From positions 1 to 64,000 of the forward strand of contig JAHDOI010000044.1 in NCBI GenBank assembly GCA_018434945.1: 64,000 nucleotides of DNA. Direction: 5' to 3'. Both the position numbers and the translations under genes were made by a program. Below, one piece after another: positions 15,425 to 24,685 of this stretch. Numbering within the stretch: the first letter of the stretch is position 1; each line of letters starts with the position of its first letter. Origin of the DNA: Selenomonadales bacterium (GTDB lineage Bacteria; Bacillota; Negativicutes; Sporomusales; UBA7701). Under the pieces are notes generated by a model that did not search any database, was not told the DNA's origin, and was given only the letters and a program-made list of their open reading frames with translations.

Positions 15425-15724
15425 ATTATTTCTGTGTATGTCTTAATAACTACTTCTTATCCGGGCTAAAAGACAGAGCAGAATTAGCCATAAAGGAGGT
15501 GGTCGGAAAAAGAGCGCATATCGCATCCCCCGGGCATTCCACGGAATCCCATTACCCCAAGCGGCTCTGCGTGAAAAGCAGCAACAGAAGCCGCACAGGC
15601 GAGGCAACAGGCGATAAAGCGCTCCATGCCCCCGAGAGGCAAAGGCCCCGCCCAAATATTGCAACATAACCATCTGGGGGAGCACCACACCCCCCGCAAC
15701 AAAATTTACAGGAGGTAATCTGAC
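15425..15724. other. Leader region without a recognisable gene
   Basis: These 300 bases lie between the sigma-54 promoter and the zinc-ribbon gene. A strong ribosome-site-like AAAGGAGGTGG is present near 15491-15501, but no ATG follows at usable distance, and the frames that open there have no coding character. It may be an untranslated leader or the remains of a gene. Confidence 0.4.
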
Positions 15725-15871
15725 ATGTGTTTTCGTCCTGGTGGAGCAGCTAAACCTGTAGAATGCCCCAACTGCAAAAAGAAGCTTGCTGCTATAGGAG
15801 GGGTTCGGCAAAAAATCTGCCCCTTCTGCAAAACCGAACTGCCTGCCGAAGAAAAAGCCGAACAAAAGTAA
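15725..15871 (+). CDS. 48-residue zinc-ribbon protein
   Basis: The peptide begins MCFRPGGAAKPVECPNCKKK and contains two CxxC knuckles, CPNC (14-17) and CPFC (32-35), about 14 residues apart: a one-domain zinc ribbon with an acidic/Lys tail. The ATG follows AGGAGG at ideal distance. It lies downstream of the sigma-54 promoter at 15407 and is followed by a hairpin at 15918-15939, then the OFA carrier. It is too short to be found by ordinary length cut-offs. No function can be assigned. It joins the 48-residue and Cys-rich genes as a third small protein in this regulon. Confidence 0.7.
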   Translation: MCFRPGGAAKPVECPNCKKKLAAIGGVRQKICPFCKTELPAEEKAEQK

Positions 15872-15917
15872 GCCAGGCCGTCTCATTGCAGCGATAGCAG
15901 AACCGAATAGGCAAACA

Positions 15918-15939
15918 AAAGGGGAACTCACATTCCCCT
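15918..15939 (+). terminator. Weak terminator-like hairpin after the zinc-ribbon gene
   Basis: AAGGGGAA-CTCACA-TTCCCCTT, an 8-bp stem followed by CCCTTAATTTA rather than a pure T-run. It could allow partial read-through into the OFA gene. Confidence 0.45.
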
Positions 15940-16008
15940 TCCCTTAATTTATCGAATTTTCGTTTTTCTATCGGAGAATACGAAACACGAGCTATCCTAC
16001 GATCGACT

Positions 16009-16017
16009 CTGCTATAA
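16009..16017 (+). promoter_or_regulatory. Extended -10 element before the OFA carrier
   Basis: TGCTATAAT is a perfect extended -10 motif, 92 bases upstream of the carrier start. No good -35 is seen. It suggests a housekeeping promoter in addition to read-through from the sigma-54 promoter. Confidence 0.45.
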
Positions 16018-16108
16018 TGCAATGAGACAACCCTTCGCAACAGGGCTGTCACCTTGTCCGCAACACGAAAATTACGTCCCAAAAAAATTATAAGAAAGAG
16101 GTCGGAGA

Positions 16109-17362
16109 ATGGCCGAACAACAATACAACCGCTGGTTAATCCTCATCGCCGCGATAGTTACTAACCTCTGTATAGGTACCCTATACGCATGGAGTGTCTT
16201 CGCTCTGCCGCTGGGGAAACTGTTTGGCTGGTCTGCGGCCGCAATCGGACTGGCATTCACCATCAATCACGGTCTCAGCCCTGTCGCCATGATCGGTGGC
16301 GGCGCAATTCAGGACCGCCTCGGCGCCCGGGGCAACATCCTCGTCGGCGGTCTCATGTTCACTATCGGTTTCTTCCTTACCGGCTTTGTCGACAAAGTCG
16401 GCATGCTCTACATCACCTACAGCACCCTCGCCGGCATCGGCGGCGGCGTTGTCTACGCCGGCACGCTCGGCAACACCGTCAAGTTCTTCCCCGATAAAAG
16501 AGGCCTGGCTGCCGGCCTTGTCGCCGCCGGCTACGGCTGCGGCGCCATGCTGTTCGCCCCCATCGCCAGCGCCCTCATCATCAAATACGGCGTAATGGCC
16601 ACCTTCAAGATCCTCGGCGCCAGCTTCTTCGTCGTCCTCCTCATCACCATCAACATCATCAAAAAAGCCCCCGCTGGCTACAAGCCGGCAGGCTGGGAGC
16701 CGAAACCCGAACTCGACGCTCCCAAGCTCAACATCCCCGACGTCATGTGGTACAAGATGCTCCAGGACAAGACCTGGTGGGTCATCCTCGTCATGCTGCT
16801 CTGCGGTGCCCTGTCGGGCCTTATGATCACCGCCTTCGCGTCGCCGATCGGCCAGCTGATGTTCAAGCTCTCCCCCATGGATGCAGCCTTCTTCGTCAGC
16901 CTGGTAGCGATCTCCAACGCCCTCGGCCGCGTAGGCTTCGGCGCCCTGTCCGACAAGATCGGCCGCTCGAACACAATCATGATCATGTACGTAGTATCCG
17001 CGCTTTCCATGTTCAACCTCAGCGTTACGACCTCGGTCGCCGGCTTCGCCGTTTCCGGCATCGGTATCGGCGCCGTCTTCGGCGGCTTTATGGGCTGCAT
17101 GCCGCCGATCATCAGCGAGCGCTACGGTCTCAAGAACTTTGGCGTCAACTACGGCATAACCTTCATCGGCTTCAGCCTCGCGGCCATCTTCGGCCCGATG
17201 ACGGCCGCCAACGTTAGAATGGCCACCGGCAGCTACGAGAAAGCCTTCTACATCGCTCTGGTCATTAACGTCATCGGTCTGATCTGCGCCTTCATCTTCA
17301 GAGCCCTTGACAAGAGCGAAAAAGCCAAAAAGGCACAGGCGCAAGCAGGTCTGACCCAGTAA
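16109..17362 (+). CDS. OFA-family MFS carboxylate transporter
   Basis: The 417-residue protein has twelve predicted transmembrane segments and the features of the oxalate/formate antiporter family of the major facilitator superfamily. These include GTLYAWSVFALPL in helix 1, the loop motif GGGAIQDRLGARG and a GFGALSDKIGRSN repeat in the second half. It should carry small carboxylates or related anions across the cytoplasmic membrane. It follows the zinc-ribbon gene downstream of the sigma-54 promoter, so it may import the substrate, or export the product, of the molybdoenzymes. The substrate cannot be told from sequence. A paralogue is at 43775. Confidence 0.9.
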   Translation: MAEQQYNRWLILIAAIVTNLCIGTLYAWSVFALPLGKLFGWSAAAIGLAFTINHGLSPVAMIGGGAIQDRLGARGNILVGGLMFTIGFFLTGFVDKVGMLYITYSTLAGIGGGVVYAGTLGNTVKFFPDKRGLAAGLVAAGYGCGAMLFAPIASALIIKYGVMATFKILGASFFVVLLITINIIKKAPAGYKPAGWEPKPELDAPKLNIPDVMWYKMLQDKTWWVILVMLLCGALSGLMITAFASPIGQLMFKLSPMDAAFFVSLVAISNALGRVGFGALSDKIGRSNTIMIMYVVSALSMFNLSVTTSVAGFAVSGIGIGAVFGGFMGCMPPIISERYGLKNFGVNYGITFIGFSLAAIFGPMTAANVRMATGSYEKAFYIALVINVIGLICAFIFRALDKSEKAKKAQAQAGLTQ

Positions 17363-17391
17363 CAACCGACTAGAAAAAAGAGGCCATAATG

Positions 17392-17464
17392 CCGCCATAA
17401 TATTCTGGGGGAGTGGCTACATCTACACGATTTTGCAATAACACTCCCCCCGATATTATGCGGT
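17392..17464. promoter_or_regulatory. Long imperfect inverted repeat between OFA and TetR genes
   Basis: CCGCCATAATATTCTGGGGG (then AGTGG) is mirrored by ACACTCCCCCCGATATTATG (then CGGT). Arms of about 24 bp carry two small bulges and enclose a loop of about 24 bases. It may act as the OFA terminator or, more interestingly, as the operator of the TetR regulator 40 bases downstream. There is no T-run. Confidence 0.55.
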
Positions 17465-17504
17465 ACTCGCGAAACCATTCCCGTACCAGGAGGAAGCTTG
17501 AACC

Positions 17505-18137
17505 ATGCGGGAGAGGATCTTAGCTACCGCCCTGCAGCAGATGAACGAACACGGCATCAGATTCACCACAGCCGACCTTGCCCGCGAGCTGGGCGTAAGC
17601 AAACGTGCGGTATACGAACATTTCCCGTCAAAGGAAGCCCTACTGACGCAGATCTTCGACAACATCCGCAAAGACTTCCGCCAGCAAATCTCCACGATCC
17701 TCCAGGGCGACGACCTGGACATCACCGAAAAACTCAAAAACCTGATGGTATTCTCGCCCAAAGCACTAGGTCCGATCAACGACAAAATAATCAAAGACAT
17801 CAAACGGTTCATGCCCAAAGAATGGGCCAAATTCGAAGACTTCTTTCAAGAACGCTGGGAAATGATCGAACAGGTCATCAACCAGGGAATTACTCAGGGG
17901 GTACTGGCGCCGGTCGATCTGCCCGTCCTCCACAAAATGTACCTTGGCACCATCGACAAGCTCCTCGACTTCCATTTCCTCACGGAAAACGACACCACCT
18001 TTAGGAAAGCGATGACAGCAGCCGCCGAAATAATGATTCGGGGGCTGACAGCGCCCGGATGTTCAGATAGAACTGCCGCCGGCGCGGCAAGTGCCTCGCA
18101 ACCGTCCCCAAAAAACCCTTGCCGCACCAGGAACTGA
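17505..18137 (+). CDS. TetR family transcriptional regulator
   Basis: The 210-residue protein has an N-terminal TetR helix-turn-helix (residues about 5-50; TADLARELGVSKRAVYEHFP) and an all-helical ligand domain of the kind found with C-terminal TetR_C subfamilies. The tail after about residue 185 is Ala/Ser/Pro-rich and probably disordered. ATG has an AGGAGG site. It sits between two transporter genes in the same direction and may repress either or both in response to the transported compound. The inverted repeat at 17392-17464 is a candidate operator. Confidence 0.88.
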   Translation: MRERILATALQQMNEHGIRFTTADLARELGVSKRAVYEHFPSKEALLTQIFDNIRKDFRQQISTILQGDDLDITEKLKNLMVFSPKALGPINDKIIKDIKRFMPKEWAKFEDFFQERWEMIEQVINQGITQGVLAPVDLPVLHKMYLGTIDKLLDFHFLTENDTTFRKAMTAAAEIMIRGLTAPGCSDRTAAGAASASQPSPKNPCRTRN

Positions 18138-18237
18138 AACGCTGGCGCTGAGGTGCACGTCAATACTGCACCACTTCCAAGCACCTACGCGAAACTTGCT
18201 TGAACGCAAGCTGGTTATCGGAAGGAGAATGAGAAAA

Positions 18238-19602
18238 GTGAAAAATTTCACCATTTCTGAAGTTATTGATTCATTAGGAGTAAACAAGTTCACCTGGAGA
18301 ATCTTTTTCTTCCTCGGATTTGCGATGGTCTTCGACGGCTACGACTACATGGTCGTATCCTATACCATGCCGCAGATCGCCGCCGAATGGCATCTGGACA
18401 AAGTCGCCATGGGCAGCCTCTCGTCGTGGAGCCTCTTCGGCCTGATCATCGGCGGTGCGATCGCCGGCATAATCTCCGACAAAGTCGGCCGCAGAAATAC
18501 CCTCGTATACTCCATCGCCGTATATTCCCTCCTGACCATCCCCATTTACTTCGTCACCAGCTTCGAACAGTTCGCGTTCTTCCGCGTCCTCGCCGGCGTC
18601 GGTCTGGGCGCCTGTATCCCCGTCGTCACCACCATCTTCAGCGAATCCACGCCTACGCCGCGCCGTGCCCTCTTCATCACCTTCGGCATGGCCTGGATGA
18701 TCGTCGGCTGGGTTCTGGGCGGCCTCATCCCCACCCTGCTCGTCCCGCATTTCGGCTGGCGGATCTGCTACCTCATCGGCGGCGCGCCGTTCCTCTATGC
18801 CGTCTTCCTTTACTTCCAGATGCACGAATCGTCCTACTGGCTGGCCGGTAAAGGCCGCAAAGCCGAAGCGAACGAAATCCTCAACTACATCGAAAACCTC
18901 GCCACCGGCAAAGTCACGCCGCGCGACCCCGAGGCGCTCGTCGTCCCGCCGAAGCCTAAAATCGCCGGCCCCGCGGCTCTCTTCTCCAAGGATTACTGGA
19001 TGATCACCGCCGGCGTTTGGATCACCTACTTCTGCGGCTGTTTCACCGTATACGGGCTCAACGCCTGGCTGCCCTCCCTCATGCTTGAGAAAGGCTTCAA
19101 ACTCACCTCGGCGTACGCCCTGGCGATCGCCAACAACGCTGCCGCCATCATCGCCAACTGCTCCACCGGCTTCGTCGCCGAAATCATCGGCCGCCGGCCC
19201 AATCTCATCTTTGCCTACCTGCTCGGCGGCGTATCCATCGTCATCATGGCCTTCGTCAGCGGTGGTTTCGGCACCATCCTGGCGGCCAACATCTTCATGG
19301 GCTTCGCCATCAACTACGCCATCACCGCTGTACAGCCCCTCATGGCCGAAGGCTACCCGACCGAATTCCGCAACACCGGCGTTGCCTGGTGTCAGGCTTT
19401 CGGCCGTCTCGGCGGCGCCCTCGCCCCGATCGTCGCCGGCGCCATCATGAGCATGAAACTCGGCCCGCAGATGTCCTTCCTCTTCTACGTCATCCCCGCG
19501 ATCATCGGCGCCCTGGCCGCCATTCTGTTCGTCAAGAAGGAAACAAAGGGCAAATCCCTCGACCAGCTTGCCCATGAACAAAGCACCACAGTCGGCCACT
19601 AG
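18238..19602 (+). CDS. AAHS-family MFS transporter (aromatic acid type)
   Basis: The protein of about 454 residues has twelve membrane segments and resembles the aromatic acid:H+ symporters (PcaK/BenK type). Features are the FDGYDYMVVSYTMPQI motif in helix 1 (the DGxD signature), GxxSDKVGRR loops and ESxYWLAGKGR after helix 6. The start chosen is GTG 18238 with GGAG ten bases upstream; ATG 18229 is possible but lies too close to that site. It probably imports an aromatic or other organic acid. Together with the TetR gene it may form a ligand-responsive pair. If aromatic, its substrate might be metabolised by the molybdoenzymes to the left, but that is inference. Confidence 0.88.
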   Translation: MKNFTISEVIDSLGVNKFTWRIFFFLGFAMVFDGYDYMVVSYTMPQIAAEWHLDKVAMGSLSSWSLFGLIIGGAIAGIISDKVGRRNTLVYSIAVYSLLTIPIYFVTSFEQFAFFRVLAGVGLGACIPVVTTIFSESTPTPRRALFITFGMAWMIVGWVLGGLIPTLLVPHFGWRICYLIGGAPFLYAVFLYFQMHESSYWLAGKGRKAEANEILNYIENLATGKVTPRDPEALVVPPKPKIAGPAALFSKDYWMITAGVWITYFCGCFTVYGLNAWLPSLMLEKGFKLTSAYALAIANNAAAIIANCSTGFVAEIIGRRPNLIFAYLLGGVSIVIMAFVSGGFGTILAANIFMGFAINYAITAVQPLMAEGYPTEFRNTGVAWCQAFGRLGGALAPIVAGAIMSMKLGPQMSFLFYVIPAIIGALAAILFVKKETKGKSLDQLAHEQSTTVGH

Positions 19603-19651
19603 ACCGTTAGCTCACGCCGCAGACTAATCACCCCTGGGGGAGGTCACAACA

Positions 19652-20722
19652 ATGGAATCGCAAGTATACCTGGCTAAACTGCCGGACGGTGCCACCGCCG
19701 CCGAACAAGCAGCAGCGATCGGCAAACTTTACGACACAGCCGGTGCATCGGCCGTTGCCGCCAAAGACTTTGTCGCCATCAAATTTCACGTCGGCGAAGG
19801 CACAAACATCACCCGGATCAAGCCGGAACTCATCCGGGAACTAGTGACCAAGGTAAAGAACCAGGACGGCCTCCCGTTCCTCACCGAAACCTCCACCCTC
19901 TACAAAGGAGAGCGGCACAACGCCGTCAGTCATCTAATGCAGGCCCACCGCCAGGGCTTCGGCGTCGACGCCGTCGGCGCGCCCTTCATCATGGCTGACG
20001 GGCTGGCTGGCAACACCGAATATGAAGTTGCCATACCGGGCGAAATCAGTAAAACAGTCAAAGTCGCCCGGGAGATTATCAGCGCCGACGCGATGCTGGT
20101 AGTATCCCACGCCACCGGCTGCATCACCACCGGCCTGGCCGCCTGCATCAAAAACCTCGGCATGGGTCTCGCCAGCCGCATGGGGAAAATGCGGCAACAC
20201 TCGGCCATACTGCCGCAGGTCGACAGCGAAAAATGCACCAACTGCCACAAATGCATGAAATGGTGCCCGGAAGACGCCATCAGCGAGCAGAACGGCAAAG
20301 CCTTCATCGCCGCCGATAAATGCGTCGGCTGCGGCGAATGCCTCGCCGTCTGCCGCTTCGACGCCGTCAAATACGACTTCGGCGCCGACAAAGGCTTCCT
20401 CCAGAAAGCCATGGCCGAATACGCCTACGGGGCGGTAATCGGCAAACCCGGCAAATGCTTCTACTTCAACGTCCTTACCAACATGACCAAAGACTGCGAC
20501 TGCCTCGTAAAAAGCCCGACAACCAAAATGGTCGCCGACATCGGCATCCTGGCATCCAGCGATCCCGTGGCGATCGATCAGGCGACCCAGGATCTCACCG
20601 CCGCTGCGTACGGGCATCCGCTGGGCCACCTCGCCTTCCCGGAGCGGGACAGCACCATCCAGATCGAACATGCCGCCAAAATCGGCATGGGGTCGACGCG
20701 CTACAAACTCATCGAGCTGTAA
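19652..20722 (+). CDS. DUF362 protein with two 4Fe-4S clusters
   Basis: The 356-residue protein has an N-terminal DUF362 domain (to about residue 185) and a two-cluster ferredoxin domain (CTNCHKCMKWC and CVGCGECLAVC, about residues 193-235). A return to DUF362-like sequence follows at the C-terminus (SDPVAIDQATQDL). Family members are common in anaerobes, often beside redox operons, and have no established reaction. The ATG follows GGGGGAGG. It comes 50 bases after the aromatic-acid-type carrier and is probably co-transcribed with it. Cytoplasmic. Confidence 0.88.
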   Translation: MESQVYLAKLPDGATAAEQAAAIGKLYDTAGASAVAAKDFVAIKFHVGEGTNITRIKPELIRELVTKVKNQDGLPFLTETSTLYKGERHNAVSHLMQAHRQGFGVDAVGAPFIMADGLAGNTEYEVAIPGEISKTVKVAREIISADAMLVVSHATGCITTGLAACIKNLGMGLASRMGKMRQHSAILPQVDSEKCTNCHKCMKWCPEDAISEQNGKAFIAADKCVGCGECLAVCRFDAVKYDFGADKGFLQKAMAEYAYGAVIGKPGKCFYFNVLTNMTKDCDCLVKSPTTKMVADIGILASSDPVAIDQATQDLTAAAYGHPLGHLAFPERDSTIQIEHAAKIGMGSTRYKLIEL

Positions 20723-20851
20723 ACGTCAATACATCGCCCTGCCGTTTAACAACGGCAGGGCGGTGCCCTTGCTGCGAAAATTCGACATATATGTGCCTGC
20801 ATGATAAAATTTTCCTGTGACCTATAGTTATTATCGCTATATGAGGAGGTT

Positions 20852-21670
20852 ATGATGACAAAACTTGAAGCGGCCATCCAAACAGCTGAAATGTTCCGCG
20901 ATCTCAACGCCTTCGACTGCTCCGCTATGGTTACCGACGCCCAGGGCATAATCCTCTTCCACACCCAGGCGAAAACCTTTAAGGAAAACGTCCCCATCGG
21001 CCAGCCCGCCCCCGGAGGCGCCGCCAAAAAAGTTATCGAAACCCGCCAGCCTGTCAGGATCGATATCCCCGAATCGGCCTACGGGATCAAACTCAGAGCG
21101 ATAATGCGCCCGATATTCGAAGACGACGGCACCTTCTCCGGCATTATCGGCAACGCCATCAACATGCAGACCGTTTCAACCCTGCACGAAGCGGCCCAGA
21201 ACATCGCCTCCATCTCTGAGGAAATGACGGCAACCTCCCAGGAACTTGCCGTCACGGCCACACAACTGGCGGAGAATCTCGTCAGCGTCAAAACCGTCAG
21301 TGAAAGTGTCCTCGAAGAAATCGAAAAGACCGGCAGCATCCTCCAATTCGTCAATGACGTCGCCCAGAACTCCAATCTGCTCGGCCTTAACGCCGCCATC
21401 GAGGCTGCCAGGGCGGGAGAACTGGGACGGGGCTTCGCGGTCGTCGCCGACGAAATGCGTAAGATGGCCAGCAACAGCGGCGAATCGGTCAGGAACATCA
21501 AAACGATCCTCGACAGCATCCAGCGGCAAACCGAAACCGTTGTGACAAACATCTCCGACGCCGCGCAGCTAGGCGAACGCCAGGCAGCGGCCACCGAAGA
21601 AATCTCCGCCACCATGGAGCAACTATCCTCGACAGCCTCTGAAGTGGAACGCTTCGCGGCCTCCATCTAA
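20852..21670 (+). CDS. Soluble methyl-accepting chemotaxis protein
   Basis: The 272-residue protein lacks transmembrane segments and a HAMP domain. An N-terminal sensor region (about 1-110, with a PAS/Cache-like pattern) precedes a short coiled coil and the conserved signalling hairpin ([17 protein letters not shown], about 190-207). Size and layout resemble Bacillus YfmS-type cytoplasmic receptors. GAGGAGG precedes the ATG. It probably reports an internal metabolic or redox signal to CheA. It stands alone between the DUF362 gene and a convergent operon, ending before the terminator at 21706-21741. Confidence 0.88.
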   Translation: MMTKLEAAIQTAEMFRDLNAFDCSAMVTDAQGIILFHTQAKTFKENVPIGQPAPGGAAKKVIETRQPVRIDIPESAYGIKLRAIMRPIFEDDGTFSGIIGNAINMQTVSTLHEAAQNIASISEEMTATSQELAVTATQLAENLVSVKTVSESVLEEIEKTGSILQFVNDVAQNSNLLGLNAAIEAARAGELGRGFAVVADEMRKMASNSGESVRNIKTILDSIQRQTETVVTNISDAAQLGERQAAATEEISATMEQLSSTASEVERFAASI

Positions 21671-21705
21671 GCCCGGTCACCGGGCCGGCACACAACGCGT
21701 AAATC

Positions 21706-21741
21706 AAAAAAGGCCCGAATCCCTCCCGGGATTCGGGCCTT
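21706..21741 (-). terminator. Terminator between convergent genes
   Basis: AAGGCCCGAATCCC...GGGATTCGGGCCTT forms a stem of about 13 bp. The T-run (TTTTTT) is on the minus strand, so it mainly ends the leftward operon that finishes at 21759, but it can serve both sides. Confidence 0.85.
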
Positions 21742-21758
21742 CCGCATTCTGCCGTCTC

Positions 21759-22574
21759 TTATGAACAGCACACCTCGCTCTGCGCTTCCAGCCGCTCGAG
21801 CTCACACCGCAGCCAGGCCATCCGCTCCTTGACGGTCTTCGACTGGTCGACCAGCGCGTAGACACTCGGCATACAGCCTTTTTTGGCCGGCGACACCGTC
21901 CGGATAGACGGACGGAACTGGCAGACCCGGCTTATCCGGTCTTTCAGATATTGCTGCGCTTCGCTCTCCGAAGCAAACAACGGCATGATCAGATCGCCGC
22001 TCGCCCAGGCCGTCCAGCGCCCCCGTTTGTACTTGGCCACGAAAAATTCCCGGTCAGCGTCGTCGGCATAAGCGTCCAGCTCGTATACATTGCGGTCGTC
22101 CCAGTACCCGAGAAACTGCATCATATCACTATAACTCACCTTGGGACGTTTGGAAGTCATAAACGCGTGATAATCGGCCAAAGCCCTCTGCGCGCGCGAG
22201 GCGTACATAAACAGCGGCATATCCTCCGCCGCCTCGTTCAGCAGCTCCACCACCATATTAACCAGGCTGCCCGCATCAGGCTTGTGCTGGAAAGTGAACG
22301 CCCACTGCTTCGACCGCTTAGTCTCAGCCTCGTCCTTCACAAACCCCTTCTTGCTCAGAATCGCATCAATGGTTTCAACTCTGTTATACACATCGCAATC
22401 GATCATGATCATATTACCGAGGCTGCCGCCGCTTTTCTCGACACGCAGCGAAACGGTGTCAGGCCTGTGCAGGCGCCCCTGATCGACAAAATTGCCGCGG
22501 GAGAAATATACACTCTCAATCGAGAGCATATCCACCATGGCCGTAGTAGTATAGTGGCGGTAGTTAATAAGCAT
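21759..22574 (-). CDS. Hypothetical protein, 271 residues
   Basis: No family is recognised. The protein is soluble, of mixed alpha/beta character, without a signal peptide or clear metal motif except a terminal Cys pair (EVCCS). The ATG at 22574 follows GGGGAGGAATAGGA, so the gene is real. It is the last gene of the leftward MOSC/MoaC/MoaA group, 93 bases after the MOSC gene, and ends at a strong terminator. A link to cofactor biology is suggested only by position. Confidence 0.75.
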   Translation of the reverse strand: MLINYRHYTTTAMVDMLSIESVYFSRGNFVDQGRLHRPDTVSLRVEKSGGSLGNMIMIDCDVYNRVETIDAILSKKGFVKDEAETKRSKQWAFTFQHKPDAGSLVNMVVELLNEAAEDMPLFMYASRAQRALADYHAFMTSKRPKVSYSDMMQFLGYWDDRNVYELDAYADDADREFFVAKYKRGRWTAWASGDLIMPLFASESEAQQYLKDRISRVCQFRPSIRTVSPAKKGCMPSVYALVDQSKTVKERMAWLRCELERLEAQSEVCCS

Positions 22575-22667
22575 TCCTATTCCTCCCCTATGTCAGTCAG
22601 CCCCGCCTCCGGAGCATTTGCCTGTCCCGTTCCCTGCCGGCCACGCGGTTGGCCGTCCCAGCCGGAA

Positions 22668-23102
22668 TTAATTCAAAACCTCGATCGCGTCGCCTACATT
22701 CACCATATCTCCGGACACCACCGTTGCGAAAATACCCTCCTTGGGCATCACGCAGTCGCCGGCCTGATAATAAATCGCGCAGCGCTGATGGCATTCCTTG
22801 CCTATCTGGCTCACCTCAAGGATGGAGCCGCCGATTTTCAGGCGCGTACCCACCGGCAGCTGCGGCAACTGCAGCCCTTCTGTAGTGAGATTCTCGGCAA
22901 AATCCCCCGGATTGACATCCAGTCCCGCCTGCCGCATTTTCTCGATACTTTCCAGCGCCAGCAAACTGACCTGGCGATGGGCAAAGCCTGCATGGGCGTC
23001 CCCTTCGAGTCCCAGATCAGGCAGCAGGCGGGCGCTGCCGACGTTTCTCTTCCGCATCCCCTTATTGGGGCTGGTGCATACCGCGATAATCTTTCCCTTC
23101 AT
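22668..23102 (-). CDS. MOSC-domain protein
   Basis: The 144-residue single-domain MOSC protein has GLEGDAHAG, VSLLALESIEKM and a conserved Cys near residue 102 (KECHQRC). Stand-alone MOSC proteins are thought to bind or sulfurate the molybdenum cofactor. In Firmicutes they often sit beside moaC/moaA, as here (24 bases after moaC). Cytoplasmic, of normal length. Confidence 0.9.
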   Translation of the reverse strand: MKGKIIAVCTSPNKGMRKRNVGSARLLPDLGLEGDAHAGFAHRQVSLLALESIEKMRQAGLDVNPGDFAENLTTEGLQLPQLPVGTRLKIGGSILEVSQIGKECHQRCAIYYQAGDCVMPKEGIFATVVSGDMVNVGDAIEVLN

Positions 23103-23126
23103 CTTGCCTGTCTCCTTTTGCTGCTC

Positions 23127-23606
23127 TTAGTCAGACTTCCGGCGGTACGTACCGCTCTTGCCGCCGGATTTGGCGGTCAGCCGCACATACTCGATAACCA
23201 TACCTTTATCGACAGCCTTGCACATGTCGTAAATCGTCAGCGCCGCCACGCTGACAGCCGTCAGCGCCTCCATCTCCACGCCCGTCTTGCCGGTCGTCCT
23301 GACGGTAGCGGCGATTCCGACCGAACTGTCAGCCTCATCCACGCTAAACTCGATATCTATTCCTGTCAGCAGCAGCGGGTGGCACATCGGGATCAGCTGC
23401 CAGGTCGCCTTGGCGCCCATAATACCCGCTACCTGAGCCACGCCGAGGACATCACCCTTGCTCAGCAGACCCTGCCTAACCAACTGCAGCGTAGCGGGCA
23501 GCATCCTGATCCTGCCCTCCGCGACCGCCTCGCGCGCACTGTCGTCCTTGCCCGAGACGTCCACCATCCGGGCCAGACCAGCATCATTGAAATGAGTCAA
23601 CCCCAC
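23127..23606 (-). CDS. moaC: Cyclic pyranopterin monophosphate synthase MoaC
   Basis: The protein of 159 residues converts the MoaA product to cyclic pyranopterin monophosphate, the first stable cofactor intermediate. MoaC motifs include [17 protein letters not shown] near the start, the active-site region [15 protein letters not shown] and [20 protein letters not shown]. The frame is open further upstream, but GTG at 23606 gives the usual N-terminus and length with an AAAGGTGG ribosome site. It lies 40 bases after moaA and 24 before the MOSC gene. Confidence 0.95.
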   Translation of the reverse strand: MGLTHFNDAGLARMVDVSGKDDSAREAVAEGRIRMLPATLQLVRQGLLSKGDVLGVAQVAGIMGAKATWQLIPMCHPLLLTGIDIEFSVDEADSSVGIAATVRTTGKTGVEMEALTAVSVAALTIYDMCKAVDKGMVIEYVRLTAKSGGKSGTYRRKSD

Positions 23607-23646
23607 GACACGACCACCTTTGAATACAGATTTGCGCCTTGGATAC

Positions 23647-24627
23647 TCAGCCGCCGATCTGCGACATCGTCCGCCCGAAAGCCGGGAAGCCGCTTGTCCG
23701 GCAGAGCGAATGCCCCTGCGGCTTCGCCGCCACGGCGACATGGAAGAGCTCCGCGAGGTCGCGGTCGCTCGCCCCGTTCCTCAGCGGTGTCTTTAAATCG
23801 ATCTCATCGTTCGACAGCAGGCACGGGCGAAGCTTGCCGTCGGCCGTCAGCCGCAGGCGATTGCAAGCGCTGCAGAAATGGTCGGAAATCGGCGTGATGA
23901 AGCCGAATGCGCCCTGAGCTTTGGGAAACTGGTAATACTTGGCCGGTCCGTTGCCCCGGACCGTACCGGTGGGCTTAAGAAGCGCCCTCCCGGCATCGCT
24001 CAGCATCTTCTTCACCGCCGCGATATCCGGTCCCCCCTTGCCTCCAGCGCCCCCGATCGGCATATACTCGATAAACCGTACAGCGATCGGGTGATTATAC
24101 ACAAGCTCGACAAAATAGGCCAGATCCTTCTCGTTCAAAGCCTCGGTCAGGACGACGTTAAGCTTGACAGGCGACAGACCCGCCGCCATCGCGCTCTCGA
24201 TACCCTTCATCGTATCCTCCAGGCGTCCGCAGGTTGTCAACCTGGCGAAGTTCGCCGGATTAATCGTATCGAGGCTGATATTCACCCTGTTCAGGCCGGC
24301 TGCTTTCAGGTCTTTTGCCAGCGGCGGCAGCAGGCTGCCGTTTGTTGTCATCGATATATCCTTAATCCGCCCCAAAGCCGTGATCGCGGCGACAAACTCC
24401 ACGATCCCCTTTCTGACCAGCGGCTCTCCGCCGGTCAGGCGGATCTTATTCACGCCTTCCTGGTTGAACACCCTGATCAGCCGGAGCAGTTCCTCATAAG
24501 TGAGGATATCCTCATGGTCGAGCCACTTCTTCCCCTGGGGCGGCATACAATAAACACAACGGAAGTTGCAGCGGTCAGTCACCGATATCCGCAGATAATT
24601 GATGTTGCGCTCATACCCGTCCAGCAT
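23647..24627 (-). CDS. moaA: GTP 3',8-cyclase MoaA
   Basis: The 326-residue radical SAM enzyme catalyses the first step of molybdopterin synthesis. The N-terminal cluster motif is C20-X3-C24-X2-C27 (CNFRCVYC), with [11 protein letters not shown] after it. The C-terminal second cluster is in [20 protein letters not shown]. The usual C-terminal GG, needed for activity in known MoaA proteins, is present (SQIGG). ATG 24627 was chosen over a longer open frame because it gives the family N-terminus. It lies between the metallo-hydrolase gene and moaC. Confidence 0.95.
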   Translation of the reverse strand: MLDGYERNINYLRISVTDRCNFRCVYCMPPQGKKWLDHEDILTYEELLRLIRVFNQEGVNKIRLTGGEPLVRKGIVEFVAAITALGRIKDISMTTNGSLLPPLAKDLKAAGLNRVNISLDTINPANFARLTTCGRLEDTMKGIESAMAAGLSPVKLNVVLTEALNEKDLAYFVELVYNHPIAVRFIEYMPIGGAGGKGGPDIAAVKKMLSDAGRALLKPTGTVRGNGPAKYYQFPKAQGAFGFITPISDHFCSACNRLRLTADGKLRPCLLSNDEIDLKTPLRNGASDRDLAELFHVAVAAKPQGHSLCRTSGFPAFGRTMSQIGG

Positions 24628-24685
24628 GTCAAAGCCCCCATCGCCCGGCTCCCCGGGCCGTATTTCCCCTGCACGGCACTGCCGG

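Noticed and set aside
15412-15669. Possible 85-residue protein after the sigma-54 promoter
   Set aside because: No ribosome site before its ATG, the ATG lies within the promoter spacing, and the product is basic and low in complexity. Another frame after the GGAGG near 15496 lacks a start codon.
17414-17440. Apparent sigma-54 promoter (TGGCTAC ... TTTTGCA)
   Set aside because: The spacing between GG and GC is far longer than the obligatory 10 bases. The sequence belongs to the loop of the palindrome at 17392-17464.
12769-20792. Shared 13-mer TTCGACATATATG near 12776 and 20782
   Set aside because: The two sites lie in unrelated promoter regions, in opposite relation to genes, and are AT-rich. 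Two copies are not enough to claim a regulatory motif.
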